A DNA stretch of 64,000 nt. It comes from Planctomycetota bacterium. Its GTDB lineage: Bacteria > Planctomycetota > UBA1135 > JACQFD01. A program made the position numbers and the translations under genes. The stretch lies in contig JACQFD010000040.1 of assembly GCA_016200225.1 (NCBI GenBank), positions 62,001 through 126,000 on the forward strand, read 5' to 3'. Within the stretch, counting starts at the first letter, position 1, and every line of letters starts with the position of its first letter. The notes under the pieces were generated by a model, which saw nothing but the letters and a program-made list of their open reading frames with translations, made no database searches and had not been told where the DNA came from. Positions 8,840 through 18,069 of this stretch are shown here, in pieces.

Positions 8840-10000
8840 TTAGCTCGGTTTCGTTGCAAAGGAACGGGCAAAGTCGCGCGCGCGCGCGTCGGCGGCGAAA
8901 ACGGCCGCGAGCGTGTCCGCCCGTTGAATCGGAATTTCGCGCAGCGCGGCTTCACAAATCCTCGCGATGTCCGGAAAGCGGATCGAACCGTCGAGGAACC
9001 GCTGCGTCGCGACCTCGTCGGCAGCGTTGAGCACGGCGCCCGCCGTTCCTCCGAGTTTTATGCATTTGTAACCAAGGGCGAGGCACGGATAACGATCGCG
9101 CTCCGCTTCGCTAAATGTTAAATTTGAAAATCGAACGGGATCGAACGGTTCAAAATCAAATTGTCCCCGATCGGGATGGTGAAGCGCCACTTGAATGGGA
9201 ATGCGCATATCGGGCACGCCGAGCTGCGCGAGCATGCTGCCGTCCTCGAATTCGACCATCGAGTGCACGATCGACTGGCGGTGGATCAGCACGCGGATTT
9301 GTTCAGATTGCAATTGAAACATGTGGTGCGCTTCAATGACTTCAAATGCTTTGTTCATCATGGTCGCCGAACCGACGGTGATGCGCTCCCCCATGTCCCA
9401 ATTGGGATGCTTCAAGGCCTCGTCGCGCGTAATCGTTGCAAACGCATCCAGCGCGCGGTCGCGGAAGGGTCCGCCCGACGCAGTTAAGTAAATTTTACGA
9501 ATCCGCGACCGCGGTTCGTGCCGCACGCATTGAAAGATCGCGGAATGTTCCGAATCGACGGGAAGGATCGGCGCGCCGGTCGCGCGCGAAAGCGAAAGTA
9601 ACAATTCGCCGGCGATGACGAGCGATTCTTTATTTGCGAGCGCGAGCGCGCGGCCTTTTTGTAAACATGCATGCGACGCGGGCAAGCCGGCCGCGCCGGT
9701 GATTCCGTGAATACACAAATCGAAATCCGCGGCTTCTAACAATTCCGCGCTGCTGCGTTCGCCGCCGAAAAGTTTGATTTTCCCCTGCGCGAGGCGATTC
9801 TTAGCGTCTCCCGCGACGGCGTCGGGTTCCGCGAGCGCGACCATTCGAACATCGAATGCTTCCGCCTGTTCCATGAGTCGTCCCGCGTTGCGGCGCGCCG
9901 ACAGGCCGACGACTTTGAATCGGTTGCGTTGCTCGGCGACGAGCCGGAGTGTGCTTTCGCCGATGCTTCCGGTCGATCCGAGAACCACGATTCGTTTCAT
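8840..10000 (-). CDS. dxr: 1-deoxy-D-xylulose 5-phosphate reductoisomerase
   Basis: 386 residues from the ATG at 10000. The frame is open 126 bases further upstream, but MKRIVVLGSTGSIGEST is the usual first segment of this family. The enzyme converts DXP to MEP with NADPH, the first committed step of the MEP isoprenoid pathway. Visible are the Rossmann motif GSTGSIG (8-14), ALANKESLV, the metal site PVDSEHSAIFQC, TASGGPFRD and MGERITVGSATMMNK. The gene heads an operon with rseP and a UbiA prenyltransferase, and is divergent from the NUDIX gene (72-base gap). Confidence 0.96.
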   Translation of the reverse strand: MKRIVVLGSTGSIGESTLRLVAEQRNRFKVVGLSARRNAGRLMEQAEAFDVRMVALAEPDAVAGDAKNRLAQGKIKLFGGERSSAELLEAADFDLCIHGITGAAGLPASHACLQKGRALALANKESLVIAGELLLSLSRATGAPILPVDSEHSAIFQCVRHEPRSRIRKIYLTASGGPFRDRALDAFATITRDEALKHPNWDMGERITVGSATMMNKAFEVIEAHHMFQLQSEQIRVLIHRQSIVHSMVEFEDGSMLAQLGVPDMRIPIQVALHHPDRGQFDFEPFDPVRFSNLTFSEAERDRYPCLALGYKCIKLGGTAGAVLNAADEVATQRFLDGSIRFPDIARICEAALREIPIQRADTLAAVFAADARARDFARSFATKPS

Positions 10001-10072
10001 AGGGGGCCTGAACGATAGGACGCCGGAGTCGCGGATGAAAGTGCGGAAGCGTGGAGGCACCGGCCGTGCGGT

Positions 10073-10627
10073 ATGCTGGCTCGCGTGTGGGAATCCCAAG
10101 CCCGCTTCTGTCCCATGTGTGCGCACGAGCTGCGACGCGCGCCGCTTGACGGCGTCGAGCGGCCGGTCTGCTCGCGGTGCGGATTTGTATTATATGCAAA
10201 TCCGGCATCCGCCTCGTGCGCGGTCGTCGTCGCGGGGCGCGACGTGTGTCTTGTTAAACGAAAAATCGAGCCCTATCGCGGTCATTGGACGTTGCCGGCG
10301 GGTTTTCAGGAATATCATGAATCGCCGGCGCAGGCCGCCATCCGCGAGGCCCGCGAAGAGTGCGGGCTCGAAGTGGAAATCTTGACGCTTCTCGACGTCA
10401 TGTACACTACAGATGACGCGCGGAAACGCGCGAATCTGAATGTTTATCTTTGCCGGCCGATCGGCGGCGAACTGTGCGCGGGCGACGACGCGGAAGCCAC
10501 GGCATTTTTCTCCATCGACCATCTGCCGGATTCGATCGGGTTTCAAAATAATCAAAAAATACTCAATGATCTCCGGGAGCGCGCCTCGAATGCGGCCGCC
10601 CTCGACCGCCTCGTCGCGAAAAACTAA
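10073..10627 (+). CDS. NUDIX hydrolase with N-terminal zinc ribbon
   Basis: 184 residues. Two CxxC pairs (Cys13/Cys16 and Cys33/Cys36) form a zinc ribbon at the N-terminus, and residues 77-99 match the NUDIX box Gx5Ex7REuxEExGu exactly, starting GFQEYHES. NUDIX enzymes hydrolyse nucleoside diphosphates linked to another group. Zinc-ribbon types resemble NAD(H) and ADP-ribose pyrophosphatases, but the substrate is not fixed by these motifs. It lies 20 bases before purM and is probably co-transcribed with it, which hints at nucleotide housekeeping. Confidence 0.9.
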   Translation: MLARVWESQARFCPMCAHELRRAPLDGVERPVCSRCGFVLYANPASASCAVVVAGRDVCLVKRKIEPYRGHWTLPAGFQEYHESPAQAAIREAREECGLEVEILTLLDVMYTTDDARKRANLNVYLCRPIGGELCAGDDAEATAFFSIDHLPDSIGFQNNQKILNDLRERASNAAALDRLVAKN

Positions 10628-10647
10628 TCGACGCATTATCGAACCCC

Positions 10648-11703
10648 ATGACGCAAAGCAGCACTCCCGACGGCATGACTTATAAAAAGGCCGGCGTCGA
10701 CATCGATGCGAAATACGCCGCCGTGAAAGGAGCTGTCGGCGCCATTCAATCGACGCACACACCGGGCGTGCTCGCGAGTATTGGCGGTTTCGGATCATTA
10801 TTTCATTTGGCATCGGCGGGTAAATTTAAGGATCCCGTCCTCGTCGCGAGTACTGACGGCGTCGGAACCAAACTGGCCGTCGCGGTTATGGCACAAAAAC
10901 ACGACACGATCGGCCAGTGCATCGTGAATCATTGCGTCAACGATATTTTAGTCATGGGCGCGCGGCCGCTTTTTTTCTTAGACTACATTTCGGTCGGAAA
11001 GATGGAGCCGCCGATGGTCAAGTCGATCATCGAAGGCATGGCGAAGGCCTGCCGCGAAACCGGATGCGCGCTCGTCGGCGGCGAAACGGCCGAGATGCCG
11101 GGATTGTATAAACCGGGCGATTATGATCTTGCGGGTTTTATTGTTGGCGTTGTCGAACGCGATCGCGTTCTCGACGGTACGCGCGTCGCGCCGGGCGACC
11201 GCGCGCTCGGATTGCGATCGAGCGGTCTTCATACCAATGGCTATTCGCTCGCGCGGAAAATTTGTTTTGAACAATTAAAACTGGGCATCCACGACCGTCC
11301 CGCAGAACTTGGCGGCCCCACGATCGGCGAGGCGCTCCTCGCCGTTCATCGACCCTATCTCAATCTTGTCTCGCCGCTGCTCGAAGCCGGACTCGTCTCC
11401 TCGATGTCGCACATCACCGGCGGGGGATTTGGCGATAATATTCCCCGCGTCCTCGCGAAGGGAACATCGGTAGTGATCGATCGCTCCGCATGGACGCCGC
11501 CGCCGCTCTTTCAATTTCTTGTCAAACACGGAAACGTGCCCCCCGACGATGCTTATCGTTCTTTGAACATGGGTATCGGCATGGTTCTGTTCGTTCGACC
11601 CGCCAATGCGCCGCGTGTCACGGAGTTGCTGAACCGCGCCGGCGAAGACGTATTCGACATCGGTCGCGTCGTCGAGGGTGACGGCAAGGTCGTATTTGCA
11701 TAG
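10648..11703 (+). CDS. purM: Phosphoribosylformylglycinamidine cyclo-ligase (AIR synthetase)
   Basis: 351 residues, full family length. It catalyses ATP-dependent closure of FGAM to 5-aminoimidazole ribonucleotide (AIR) in de novo purine synthesis. Recognised motifs are the start YKKAGVDIDA, the Gly-rich SIGGFGSLF, the metal/ATP region STDGVGTKLAVA, VNDILVMGARPLFFLDY, ALVGGETAEMPGLYKPGDYD and the C-terminal ITGGGFGDNIPRVL. AIR is also the substrate of the ThiC family, one of which lies at 38.1-39.4 kb. Part of a plus-strand run after the NUDIX gene. Confidence 0.97.
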   Translation: MTQSSTPDGMTYKKAGVDIDAKYAAVKGAVGAIQSTHTPGVLASIGGFGSLFHLASAGKFKDPVLVASTDGVGTKLAVAVMAQKHDTIGQCIVNHCVNDILVMGARPLFFLDYISVGKMEPPMVKSIIEGMAKACRETGCALVGGETAEMPGLYKPGDYDLAGFIVGVVERDRVLDGTRVAPGDRALGLRSSGLHTNGYSLARKICFEQLKLGIHDRPAELGGPTIGEALLAVHRPYLNLVSPLLEAGLVSSMSHITGGGFGDNIPRVLAKGTSVVIDRSAWTPPPLFQFLVKHGNVPPDDAYRSLNMGIGMVLFVRPANAPRVTELLNRAGEDVFDIGRVVEGDGKVVFA

Positions 11704-11726
11704 TGTCCATTGGCATTGTGTCCATT
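11703..11726. repeat. Short direct repeat after purM
   Basis: The unit gtgtccattggcatt (11703-11717) is followed directly by gtgtccatt (11718-11726), about 1.6 copies of a 15-base unit at the purM stop codon. The 15-base period matches that of the repeats in the pilin-like gene. Function unknown. Confidence 0.7.
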
Positions 11727-11772
11727 AACTCTGCCACAGGCTGTTAACATCCCTGCGTATCTTAAATATTCC

Positions 11773-13254
11773 ATGATGCATCGTTTCACCGTTTCGGTTG
11801 CCGCCGTCGTCCTGCTTGCGGCAAATGTCATTATTCCCAGCGCCGCGGCCGTTCAAACAAAACCGGCGCCGGCACAGAAGGGCATTTTTGATAAAAAGGA
11901 TCGGGAAGATTTACTAAAAAAAGTCAAGGACTATCTCGATCCGCTCGAAGCGCGTTCCGATGCGAAGGATCACGACGGCGTCGACAGCGAAAAGTTCAAG
12001 GCCGCCGACAAGAAAATGAAAACGGGCGAGGAGGCCCTGCGCAGACATCTAAAGAATAACTTGTCCAAGAAATATAAGATCGACAGCGATTGTCTGGCGG
12101 CGACGCTCGATTGGACGTCCATTCTTTCGGAATATCTCGCCACGCACGCCGATTTTAAAAAAGGCGCGACGACGGGCGGCGTCGACACGATGATCAAGCT
12201 CGTCGAAGAACCCAAAAATACTTATACACGCCGAATTCCCAAATCGTACGACCCGCAAAAGAAGTCATGGCCGGTTTTTCTTGTCATTCAAGACAAGGGA
12301 AAACTGTCGAAACAGGTGATCGCGGAGGAATTCAAAGGCGAAGGCAAAGTTAATATACTATTCGAGGGCGACGCCGAAAACCCGGGACAGATCATGGTGG
12401 TCATCGATATTCCGGACACCGCATGGGACGACCAGACCAAATTGCATCATGCGATCATGAAGCCGCTTCGCGAAGTGCGCACGATTCTTCGCGTCGATCC
12501 GAATCGCATCGCCATCGGCGGCATCGGCGCGGGCGTTCGCGCGGCGGCGACGGTATTCGATCGGTTTCCATTCTTATTTTCTGCATTTGTTGCAAAGGGC
12601 GGCGACCCCGGCGATATCAAACCCGAAAACTTTCTAAATACTCCGATATTATTAATGGGCGACGCGAGCGGATTCGATCGCGAAGTCGGCGACGGCGCGG
12701 GGGGCAAGGCGAAGTGGTTGGATCGCGCAAAGGCCGCGGGTGTGGATGTAACCGTTTCGCAAGCGCCCAAAGTCGATGAAATCGCCGGCTGGCTTTCGAA
12801 GGTCGTGCGCAATCCCTATCCGTCGCACATTTTATCCGTAGTCAAGAGCGAGCGCGTCCAGCGGCCGTGCGTTTGGTTTGCTTATGATCCCGAACCGTCG
12901 AAGGAAGTGCGCGTCGACGTCAAAGCGGATCGTGAAACTAACGAAATCACCGTGCAGTGCGAAAACGTGACGCGATATTACTTATTTTTGTCCGACGCCG
13001 TCGTCGATCTATCAAAACAAGTCACAATCAAAACCAACGGACAGGAACCGCGAAAAGAAACCATGCCGCCGACGTTCGAAACGCTGAAACAGTGTTTTGA
13101 ATCGTATTATCAAGGAATGGACATGGGCGCGATCTTTACATCTCGCACGCGTCCGATCGACGTGCCGCGCAAGAAAGCGAGCGACGCGGATTTCAAACCC
13201 CAGTCTTCGCCGGCCGGCGATCCGACGGCATCCAAGCCCGCGGACGGAAAATAA
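11773..13254 (+). CDS. Exported alpha/beta-hydrolase-like protein
   Basis: 493 residues from the ATG at 11773, chosen because it begins a standard signal peptide (MMHRFTVSVAAVVLLAAN... ending PSAAA). The frame is open 63 bases upstream without such logic. After a charged helical region (residues ~30-120) comes a section with strand-turn-helix order: PVFLVIQDKG, IMVVIDIPD and NRIAIGGIGAGVRAA, reminiscent of alpha/beta hydrolases. At the nucleophile elbow the sequence is GIGAG, so the usual Ser/Cys/Asp nucleophile is missing. It may therefore be a non-catalytic hydrolase fold. The C-terminal part has a FN3/Ig-like stretch and a Ser/Pro-rich tail. I do not recognise a named family. Confidence 0.65.
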   Translation: MMHRFTVSVAAVVLLAANVIIPSAAAVQTKPAPAQKGIFDKKDREDLLKKVKDYLDPLEARSDAKDHDGVDSEKFKAADKKMKTGEEALRRHLKNNLSKKYKIDSDCLAATLDWTSILSEYLATHADFKKGATTGGVDTMIKLVEEPKNTYTRRIPKSYDPQKKSWPVFLVIQDKGKLSKQVIAEEFKGEGKVNILFEGDAENPGQIMVVIDIPDTAWDDQTKLHHAIMKPLREVRTILRVDPNRIAIGGIGAGVRAAATVFDRFPFLFSAFVAKGGDPGDIKPENFLNTPILLMGDASGFDREVGDGAGGKAKWLDRAKAAGVDVTVSQAPKVDEIAGWLSKVVRNPYPSHILSVVKSERVQRPCVWFAYDPEPSKEVRVDVKADRETNEITVQCENVTRYYLFLSDAVVDLSKQVTIKTNGQEPRKETMPPTFETLKQCFESYYQGMDMGAIFTSRTRPIDVPRKKASDADFKPQSSPAGDPTASKPADGK

Positions 13255-13280
13255 TATTAACTAAACGCGAAGAGAATACG

Positions 13281-14957
13281 ATTCCCGCGCTGCGCTTCAT
13301 ATTACTTCTGGCGTCCGCGATCGTCGCGGGCGCGGGCTCGATGGTGCTCGAACTCGCTTCCGTGCGAGCGCTCGCGCCTTTTTTTGGAGCATCCACGGAA
13401 ATCTGGACGAGCGCGATCGGAGTCGTTTTATTTGCATTGGCGTGCGGATACGCGGCGGGGGGCGCGCTCGCGGAACGCGGACGCGCCGTGCGCGCGCTCG
13501 GCATCGCGCTCGCGCTCGCGGGCGCTCTCTCGTGCGCGGCGCCGATCGCGCTGCCGCGCATCGCTAAACTACTATTACCGGCCAATCTCGCTCTCGGCGA
13601 CGCCATTTCCGTTCTGCGCGGCGGCGCATTGATTACCCAGTGCGCGATTTTCGCGGCACCGGTTTTTTTGTTAGGTTTTGCCAATCCATTATTTGTTAAA
13701 GCGCTGCCGGGTTCGTCGATCGGCCCCGGGCGCGCGGCCGGACTGGTGCTCGCGTTCTCGACGCTCGGCGGTCTCGCCGGGACGTTTGGAACGACGTATT
13801 ATTTCATTCCACAATTCGGCGTCCGCGCGACGCTTTTCGGTTGCGGACTCGCGCTCGGCGGCCTCGGGACGATGCTGCTCGCCTGCGATCACGCATGGCG
13901 GCCCGCCGTGACTGTAATCGTTATTGTAGGTGTGTCCGGCTACGCGGGAAAGCAAACATTGCAGGGGCCGGTCAAGGATTGTAATGATCCGGCGACGCTG
14001 CTCGCGGAGGTCGAGGGCCGCGAACAGTATCTTCGGGCGATCGAAGTAAACGATCCGTCGGGCGCCGCCGGACGCGAGCGGTGGCTTCAGGTAAGCGAAT
14101 GCCTCGATTCGTTTCAATCGCTCGACGCGCCGGCCCGAAAAACCCCCGGACATTATTATGATGTTCTCGCGGCCGCCTCGCTGTTTTCGGGCGTCGATCG
14201 CGGCGCGCGTATTTGTATTATCGGAGCCGGGACGGGATCCGTGGCGCGCTCGCTCGCCGAAATGACGCACGAACCGGCGGTCGACGCCGTCGAAGTGGAT
14301 TCGGCGGTGGTGGATCTCGGGCGGCGGTTCTTCCGTTTGTCGGAATTGGAGTCATTTACTAAGATTCACTCCGGAATCGACGGAAGGCTCGCGCTTCAGT
14401 ATCTTCCCGCGAACCCCGTCGCGAACGCATCCGTTCCCGCCGAAACGCGCCCCGAGAGCGCGCCGTCGCCGTCGGCTTTCGACGCGATTCTGATCGACGC
14501 GTACGCGCGACAAGTGGAAATTCCGTATCATCTCGTCACGCGCGAAATGTTCGCATTATGTAAACAAAAACTCGCCGACGGCGGAATTGTAGCGATCAAC
14601 GTTTCGAGTTTCGGTAACGACGATCCGGTTTTGCGCGCGATCGCGGGAACGCTTTCGTCGATTTTCGCGCCCGGCCAGCAAAAACCGCCCAACGTCGCGA
14701 TTCTTAATGTTCGCCGCGATCATAATGCGATCGTGATCGCGCGCCGCGGCTCGGCGCTTCCGACGCCCGCCCGATTTTTACAAAAAGTCCGCCAGTTCGG
14801 ACTCGATCCGACGACGGCCGTCGCGCAGTGCATCGCGGGACCCGGCGGAATGTTTTTGTATGAACCGGCCGCGTCCGACGCATTGTTAACGGACGATTGT
14901 GCGCCGATGGAACAGCTTCAAGCGCGATCTTTACAATTGGCGACGCGCGGAAACTGA
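13281..14957 (+). CDS. Membrane protein with C-terminal spermidine-synthase-like domain
   Basis: The N-terminal half has several hydrophobic helices (first: LRFILLLASAIVAGAG) and the C-terminal half is a Rossmann methyltransferase/spermidine-synthase fold with ICIIGAGTGSVARSLAE, DAVEVDSAVVDLGRRFF and DAILIDAY. Membrane-fused spermidine-synthase-like proteins are widespread, and many do not make polyamines. The first canonical start is ATG 13341, but that would cut through the first membrane helix (VAGAGSMVLE). No ATG, GTG or TTG exists further upstream in frame, so an ATT at 13281 behind gaagag (13269-13274), or a CTG at 13290, is proposed. If neither is used, the protein starts at 13341 with 538 residues. 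Confidence 0.72.
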   Translation: MPALRFILLLASAIVAGAGSMVLELASVRALAPFFGASTEIWTSAIGVVLFALACGYAAGGALAERGRAVRALGIALALAGALSCAAPIALPRIAKLLLPANLALGDAISVLRGGALITQCAIFAAPVFLLGFANPLFVKALPGSSIGPGRAAGLVLAFSTLGGLAGTFGTTYYFIPQFGVRATLFGCGLALGGLGTMLLACDHAWRPAVTVIVIVGVSGYAGKQTLQGPVKDCNDPATLLAEVEGREQYLRAIEVNDPSGAAGRERWLQVSECLDSFQSLDAPARKTPGHYYDVLAAASLFSGVDRGARICIIGAGTGSVARSLAEMTHEPAVDAVEVDSAVVDLGRRFFRLSELESFTKIHSGIDGRLALQYLPANPVANASVPAETRPESAPSPSAFDAILIDAYARQVEIPYHLVTREMFALCKQKLADGGIVAINVSSFGNDDPVLRAIAGTLSSIFAPGQQKPPNVAILNVRRDHNAIVIARRGSALPTPARFLQKVRQFGLDPTTAVAQCIAGPGGMFLYEPAASDALLTDDCAPMEQLQARSLQLATRGN

Positions 14958-14969
14958 GCGGTCGCGGCC

Positions 14970-15572
14970 ATGATCCATTCGATATCTGTTCTATTACTGG
15001 TCGCCGGCGCCGCGACCGGACCGCAGGAGTCGAGCGATCGTCCCGATCCCATCGCGGCGCTGCGTTCGCTCGTCGACCACGAGGCCTTTGGCGACGCGGC
15101 GGAGGCGCTCGCCGGCTTTCCCGAGCCGGTCCGGACGCGCGAAGATGTATATTTAAGATTCAAAGCGTTTGATCTCGCGGGCGCGAGCGCGGCGGGCGAG
15201 CGCGCGATCGCCAGTTCCCCGAATGATACGGAAATCCTGCGCATCCTCGGCGACATCGACGCGATGGAGCGGCGATTCGACAAGGCGGCGGCGCATTATC
15301 GGGCGGCACGCAAGGCGATTTCCACGGATCCACGATTGACCGACTCGCAACGCGAGGCGGAACTCGCCGCCATGAAAGTCCGCGATCGTTATCTTCAACA
15401 GGAACGCGAGTATCAAGAACTCGTGACGTCTTCGAATCAGAGTGTCCGAAGTTTCGCGGGACTTTGTTATATATTTCTGGCGCTGCTCGCTTTTATTAGT
15501 TTTGGACTCGCGATCGGATCGCCGCGCGCGCGTTCGAATCTTAAAAATAACAATACGAAAGCGTCCATTTGA
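14970..15572 (+). CDS. Small exported or membrane-anchored TPR-like protein
   Basis: 200 residues, 12 bases after the spermidine-synthase-like gene, so probably co-transcribed. It has an N-terminal hydrophobic signal segment (ISVLLLVAGAAT), a middle region of helix pairs with TPR spacing (around ASAAGERAIASSPNDTEILR and DKAAAHYRAARKA), and a C-terminal membrane helix (LCYIFLALLAFISFGLAI) followed by a short basic tail. Most of it should lie on one face of the membrane. No family assigned. A terminator between it and the next gene belongs to the opposite strand. Confidence 0.65.
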   Translation: MIHSISVLLLVAGAATGPQESSDRPDPIAALRSLVDHEAFGDAAEALAGFPEPVRTREDVYLRFKAFDLAGASAAGERAIASSPNDTEILRILGDIDAMERRFDKAAAHYRAARKAISTDPRLTDSQREAELAAMKVRDRYLQQEREYQELVTSSNQSVRSFAGLCYIFLALLAFISFGLAIGSPRARSNLKNNNTKASI

Positions 15573-15576
15573 GCAT

Positions 15577-15605
15577 AAAAAAAGCGGCCCGGAAAACCGG
15601 GCCGC
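15577..15605 (-). terminator. Rho-independent terminator of the HEAT gene
   Basis: A perfect 9-bp stem (15584-15592 with 15597-15605, gcggcccgg/ccgggccgc) with an AAAA loop is preceded on the plus strand by seven A, which reads as stem then seven T on the minus strand. It lies 22 bases after the stop of the minus-strand HEAT gene. Confidence 0.92.
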
Positions 15606-15626
15606 CCGTGCATTATCAGGAGAGAC

Positions 15627-17675
15627 TTATAGAATATTCAGGATTCCCGTCTGGCTGCCCTGATCGTTTAGCGTTTCGGTGACGGCCGTATAGTTCAGAT
15701 CGGTGGAGATCTTGAAGTTCCACGGCAGTTCTTCCTTGTCGCAAACGAGTCCGAGCGCCACGGCCGCGAACGCGCGGCTTTCGGCGGTGAGATCCTTGTC
15801 GCGCAACATGCGCGGCAGCGTTAGTTCCTTCGAATCCTTATTTTCGATGGCGCGATAATCGCCGACGAAACCAAGGGCCGTCGCAACCGCCGCCTGCACG
15901 GCGAGCGTTTTGTTTTCTTTATCACTCATAATCTTGAGCAACGAAGGAACGACGCTCTTGTCGCCGAGCAATCCGAGGCCGATCGCGCATTCACGTAACA
16001 ATTCCGGTCGGCGCGTCGAACTCTTGACAAGATCTTGAATCTTACCGATCGCGCTCGTCTCGCCCATCAAGCCGAGGCCCGTGGCGAAATAACCGCGATA
16101 TTCATCGACCTTGACGGTGTCCAGCAGACGGATCAGTTGTTCCTTGCCTTCTGTATAACGCAAGAGACCGATCGCGATGCCGTAAGCGCCGAGCTGCTCG
16201 GGATCCTTAATTTCAGTCATCATGCCGACCAGCGCTTTGCCAATTTCAGGATTCGGCGTCACTTGTTCCTTTCGATTCATTTGATCGAATCCTTCAATTC
16301 CAAGCGCCATCGCGGCCCATGCGCGCGTCATCACGCGTCCGCCGGTCACCTGCGCCTTTGCTAATAAAAACTTTTCGTATTCATTGCCGGGATTGGTCGT
16401 GCCCGCCATCTGGCCGAGCGCGATCATTCCGAAATACGCGAGAAGGTTGTTCTTCTGTACTTCGTTTTCAATTTTATCCTGCAGGACTTCGAAAGCTTTC
16501 TTAGCAAACGGATCGTCGGCGTGCGTCAGCATGCCGATCGCCTGCGCCATCGATTGACGCATATATTTGTCGCCGGAGCGGCCCTTTTCCGCGAGTTCCG
16601 CGATTAACTGTTGCACGTACGCGCCGCGTTCGTTCGGCGGCGCATCGGCGAGCAATCGTGCAATCGCGTTCGGGATATGTGCACAAATAATCTCTTCGCG
16701 CTTGCGGTTGTCGTCAAAATACTTTTGTAGAACCGCGACGGCCTTGCGCTCGGGATCTTTAACGAGACCCAATGCAATGATCGACGCGACGCGCAGATCT
16801 TTTTGTGCCGTTCGCTTGCCGCCTTCGCCTTCGAGGAACTTTATTAATGTTCCCTGAACTTTCGTGCGAACATCCGAATCGGGCGTTCGCGCGCCGACGA
16901 GTCCGAGGCCGTAAGCGGCGAATGTGCGCGTGCGATAGGGAACTTCGCGCTTGCCGACGATCTTGCGCGCGCCTTCGCTGTCCTCGAAGAAATCAATCAA
17001 TACCGGCACGCCTTCCGGCGCCGCCAATATACCAAATACGAGGCAGGCGGTTTCGGAGATTTCCTGAACGTCATTACTAAGGAACTTCTTAAAGATATCG
17101 ACCATCTGTTGCGGTTCCTGTCCAATCTTAGCAAGCGCGATCAAGGAGCCCGTGACGATGTCGCGGTTGGTTTCCTTCTCAAGCGCTTCCTTAAGAACAG
17201 GAACGGCTTCGCGGAGAACTTGATCGATCGACGGACGCATCGACGTGCGCCCGGCCTTGCCGCCGACGAGACCCTCGTCGTCTCCGCCTGTGATGACATC
17301 GCTACTCTTGGCAATGTGCGCTTTTAAATTTAAATACTTTTCGCGGTTGAAACCCCACCAAAACGTCCAAGACGTCAGGTCCGGACCCATGTTGGCGCCG
17401 GTGACGGGGCCGCCGCCGCCCGATGGAGTCGGCGTGCCGCCGGCGGGAGGAGTTACGGGGCCGGTGGGCGCCGGAGTATTCGGTCCGCCGGGGCCGCCGC
17501 CGGATGGAGTCGTGGGGCCGGTCGGCTTGGGGCCGCCTGGTGTCGAGGGACCACCCGAGCTGGGTGGAACGGTGTCACCGGGACCGCGGTAGGTTCCGCC
17601 GTGGCCAAGGGTGATTCCGCTGAACGCAAGTAAGGAGCCGCCCAGGACGGCGCCGGCGATCGCGATTCGGTACAT
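15627..17675 (-). CDS. Large secreted HEAT-repeat protein with Gly/Pro/Thr linker
   Basis: 682 residues from the ATG at 17675, chosen for the following signal peptide (MYRIAIAGAVLGGSLLAFSG) and the GCGGAGT ribosome site a few bases upstream (17682-17688). An upstream in-frame ATG at 17741 lacks both. After the signal comes a ~60-residue low-complexity Gly/Pro/Ser/Thr linker. Residues ~150-660 are HEAT-type helical repeats, many with the pattern 'ALGLVGD...A' (for example GLGLLGDKSVVPSLLKIM). Likely periplasmic or surface scaffold with unknown partner. Its own terminator follows. The low-complexity DNA at 17400-17590 is coding, not a mobile repeat. Confidence 0.85.
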   Translation of the reverse strand: MYRIAIAGAVLGGSLLAFSGITLGHGGTYRGPGDTVPPSSGGPSTPGGPKPTGPTTPSGGGPGGPNTPAPTGPVTPPAGGTPTPSGGGGPVTGANMGPDLTSWTFWWGFNREKYLNLKAHIAKSSDVITGGDDEGLVGGKAGRTSMRPSIDQVLREAVPVLKEALEKETNRDIVTGSLIALAKIGQEPQQMVDIFKKFLSNDVQEISETACLVFGILAAPEGVPVLIDFFEDSEGARKIVGKREVPYRTRTFAAYGLGLVGARTPDSDVRTKVQGTLIKFLEGEGGKRTAQKDLRVASIIALGLVKDPERKAVAVLQKYFDDNRKREEIICAHIPNAIARLLADAPPNERGAYVQQLIAELAEKGRSGDKYMRQSMAQAIGMLTHADDPFAKKAFEVLQDKIENEVQKNNLLAYFGMIALGQMAGTTNPGNEYEKFLLAKAQVTGGRVMTRAWAAMALGIEGFDQMNRKEQVTPNPEIGKALVGMMTEIKDPEQLGAYGIAIGLLRYTEGKEQLIRLLDTVKVDEYRGYFATGLGLMGETSAIGKIQDLVKSSTRRPELLRECAIGLGLLGDKSVVPSLLKIMSDKENKTLAVQAAVATALGFVGDYRAIENKDSKELTLPRMLRDKDLTAESRAFAAVALGLVCDKEELPWNFKISTDLNYTAVTETLNDQGSQTGILNIL

Positions 17676-18069
17676 CGATAAACTCCGCGTACGGGTTTTG
17701 ATAGATTCGAGGACAGGATAATGAGTGGAAGCTTCGGCCAAACGGAGTTCGCAAATGTAAATATTGCGAGACCGTCAGACGGATCGACGAATGGATCCGT
17801 GCGCCACTGCTCTTCGATGATAATCGCAAGCTTTATACCAAGCCAAGATTCCTTCGTTTTCATTCGAGAAACGCGTTTCGCGTCCACTCGATGCTTAGTT
17901 GAAGCGTTACGCAATCGGAACGGCCCGCGCAATTCCGAGGAGGAGGATCGCCGGCGAAGTCCGCTCGCGATACCGCGAATTTTATTTCAAAAAACGGGCG
18001 CCGTCGCGTGCAGGAGAATTGCCGGATTGTTGTTTTGCACCCCATTCTTGGCATCCAGACTTTTCAGAA
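17676..18069. other. Divergent intergenic region between HEAT and regulator genes
   Basis: 394 bases with promoters expected for both flanking genes, although no convincing -35/-10 pair can be fixed by eye. It contains one perfect 12-base palindrome, gaaacgcgtttc at 17868-17879, which could be an operator. The frame of the regulator gene is open through part of this region but shows no domain-like sequence. Confidence 0.5.

Noticed and set aside
17400-17590. Low-complexity gccg-rich DNA as a mobile or intergenic repeat
   Set aside because: It encodes the Gly/Pro/Thr linker of the HEAT protein in frame, and no flanking repeats or transposase are seen.
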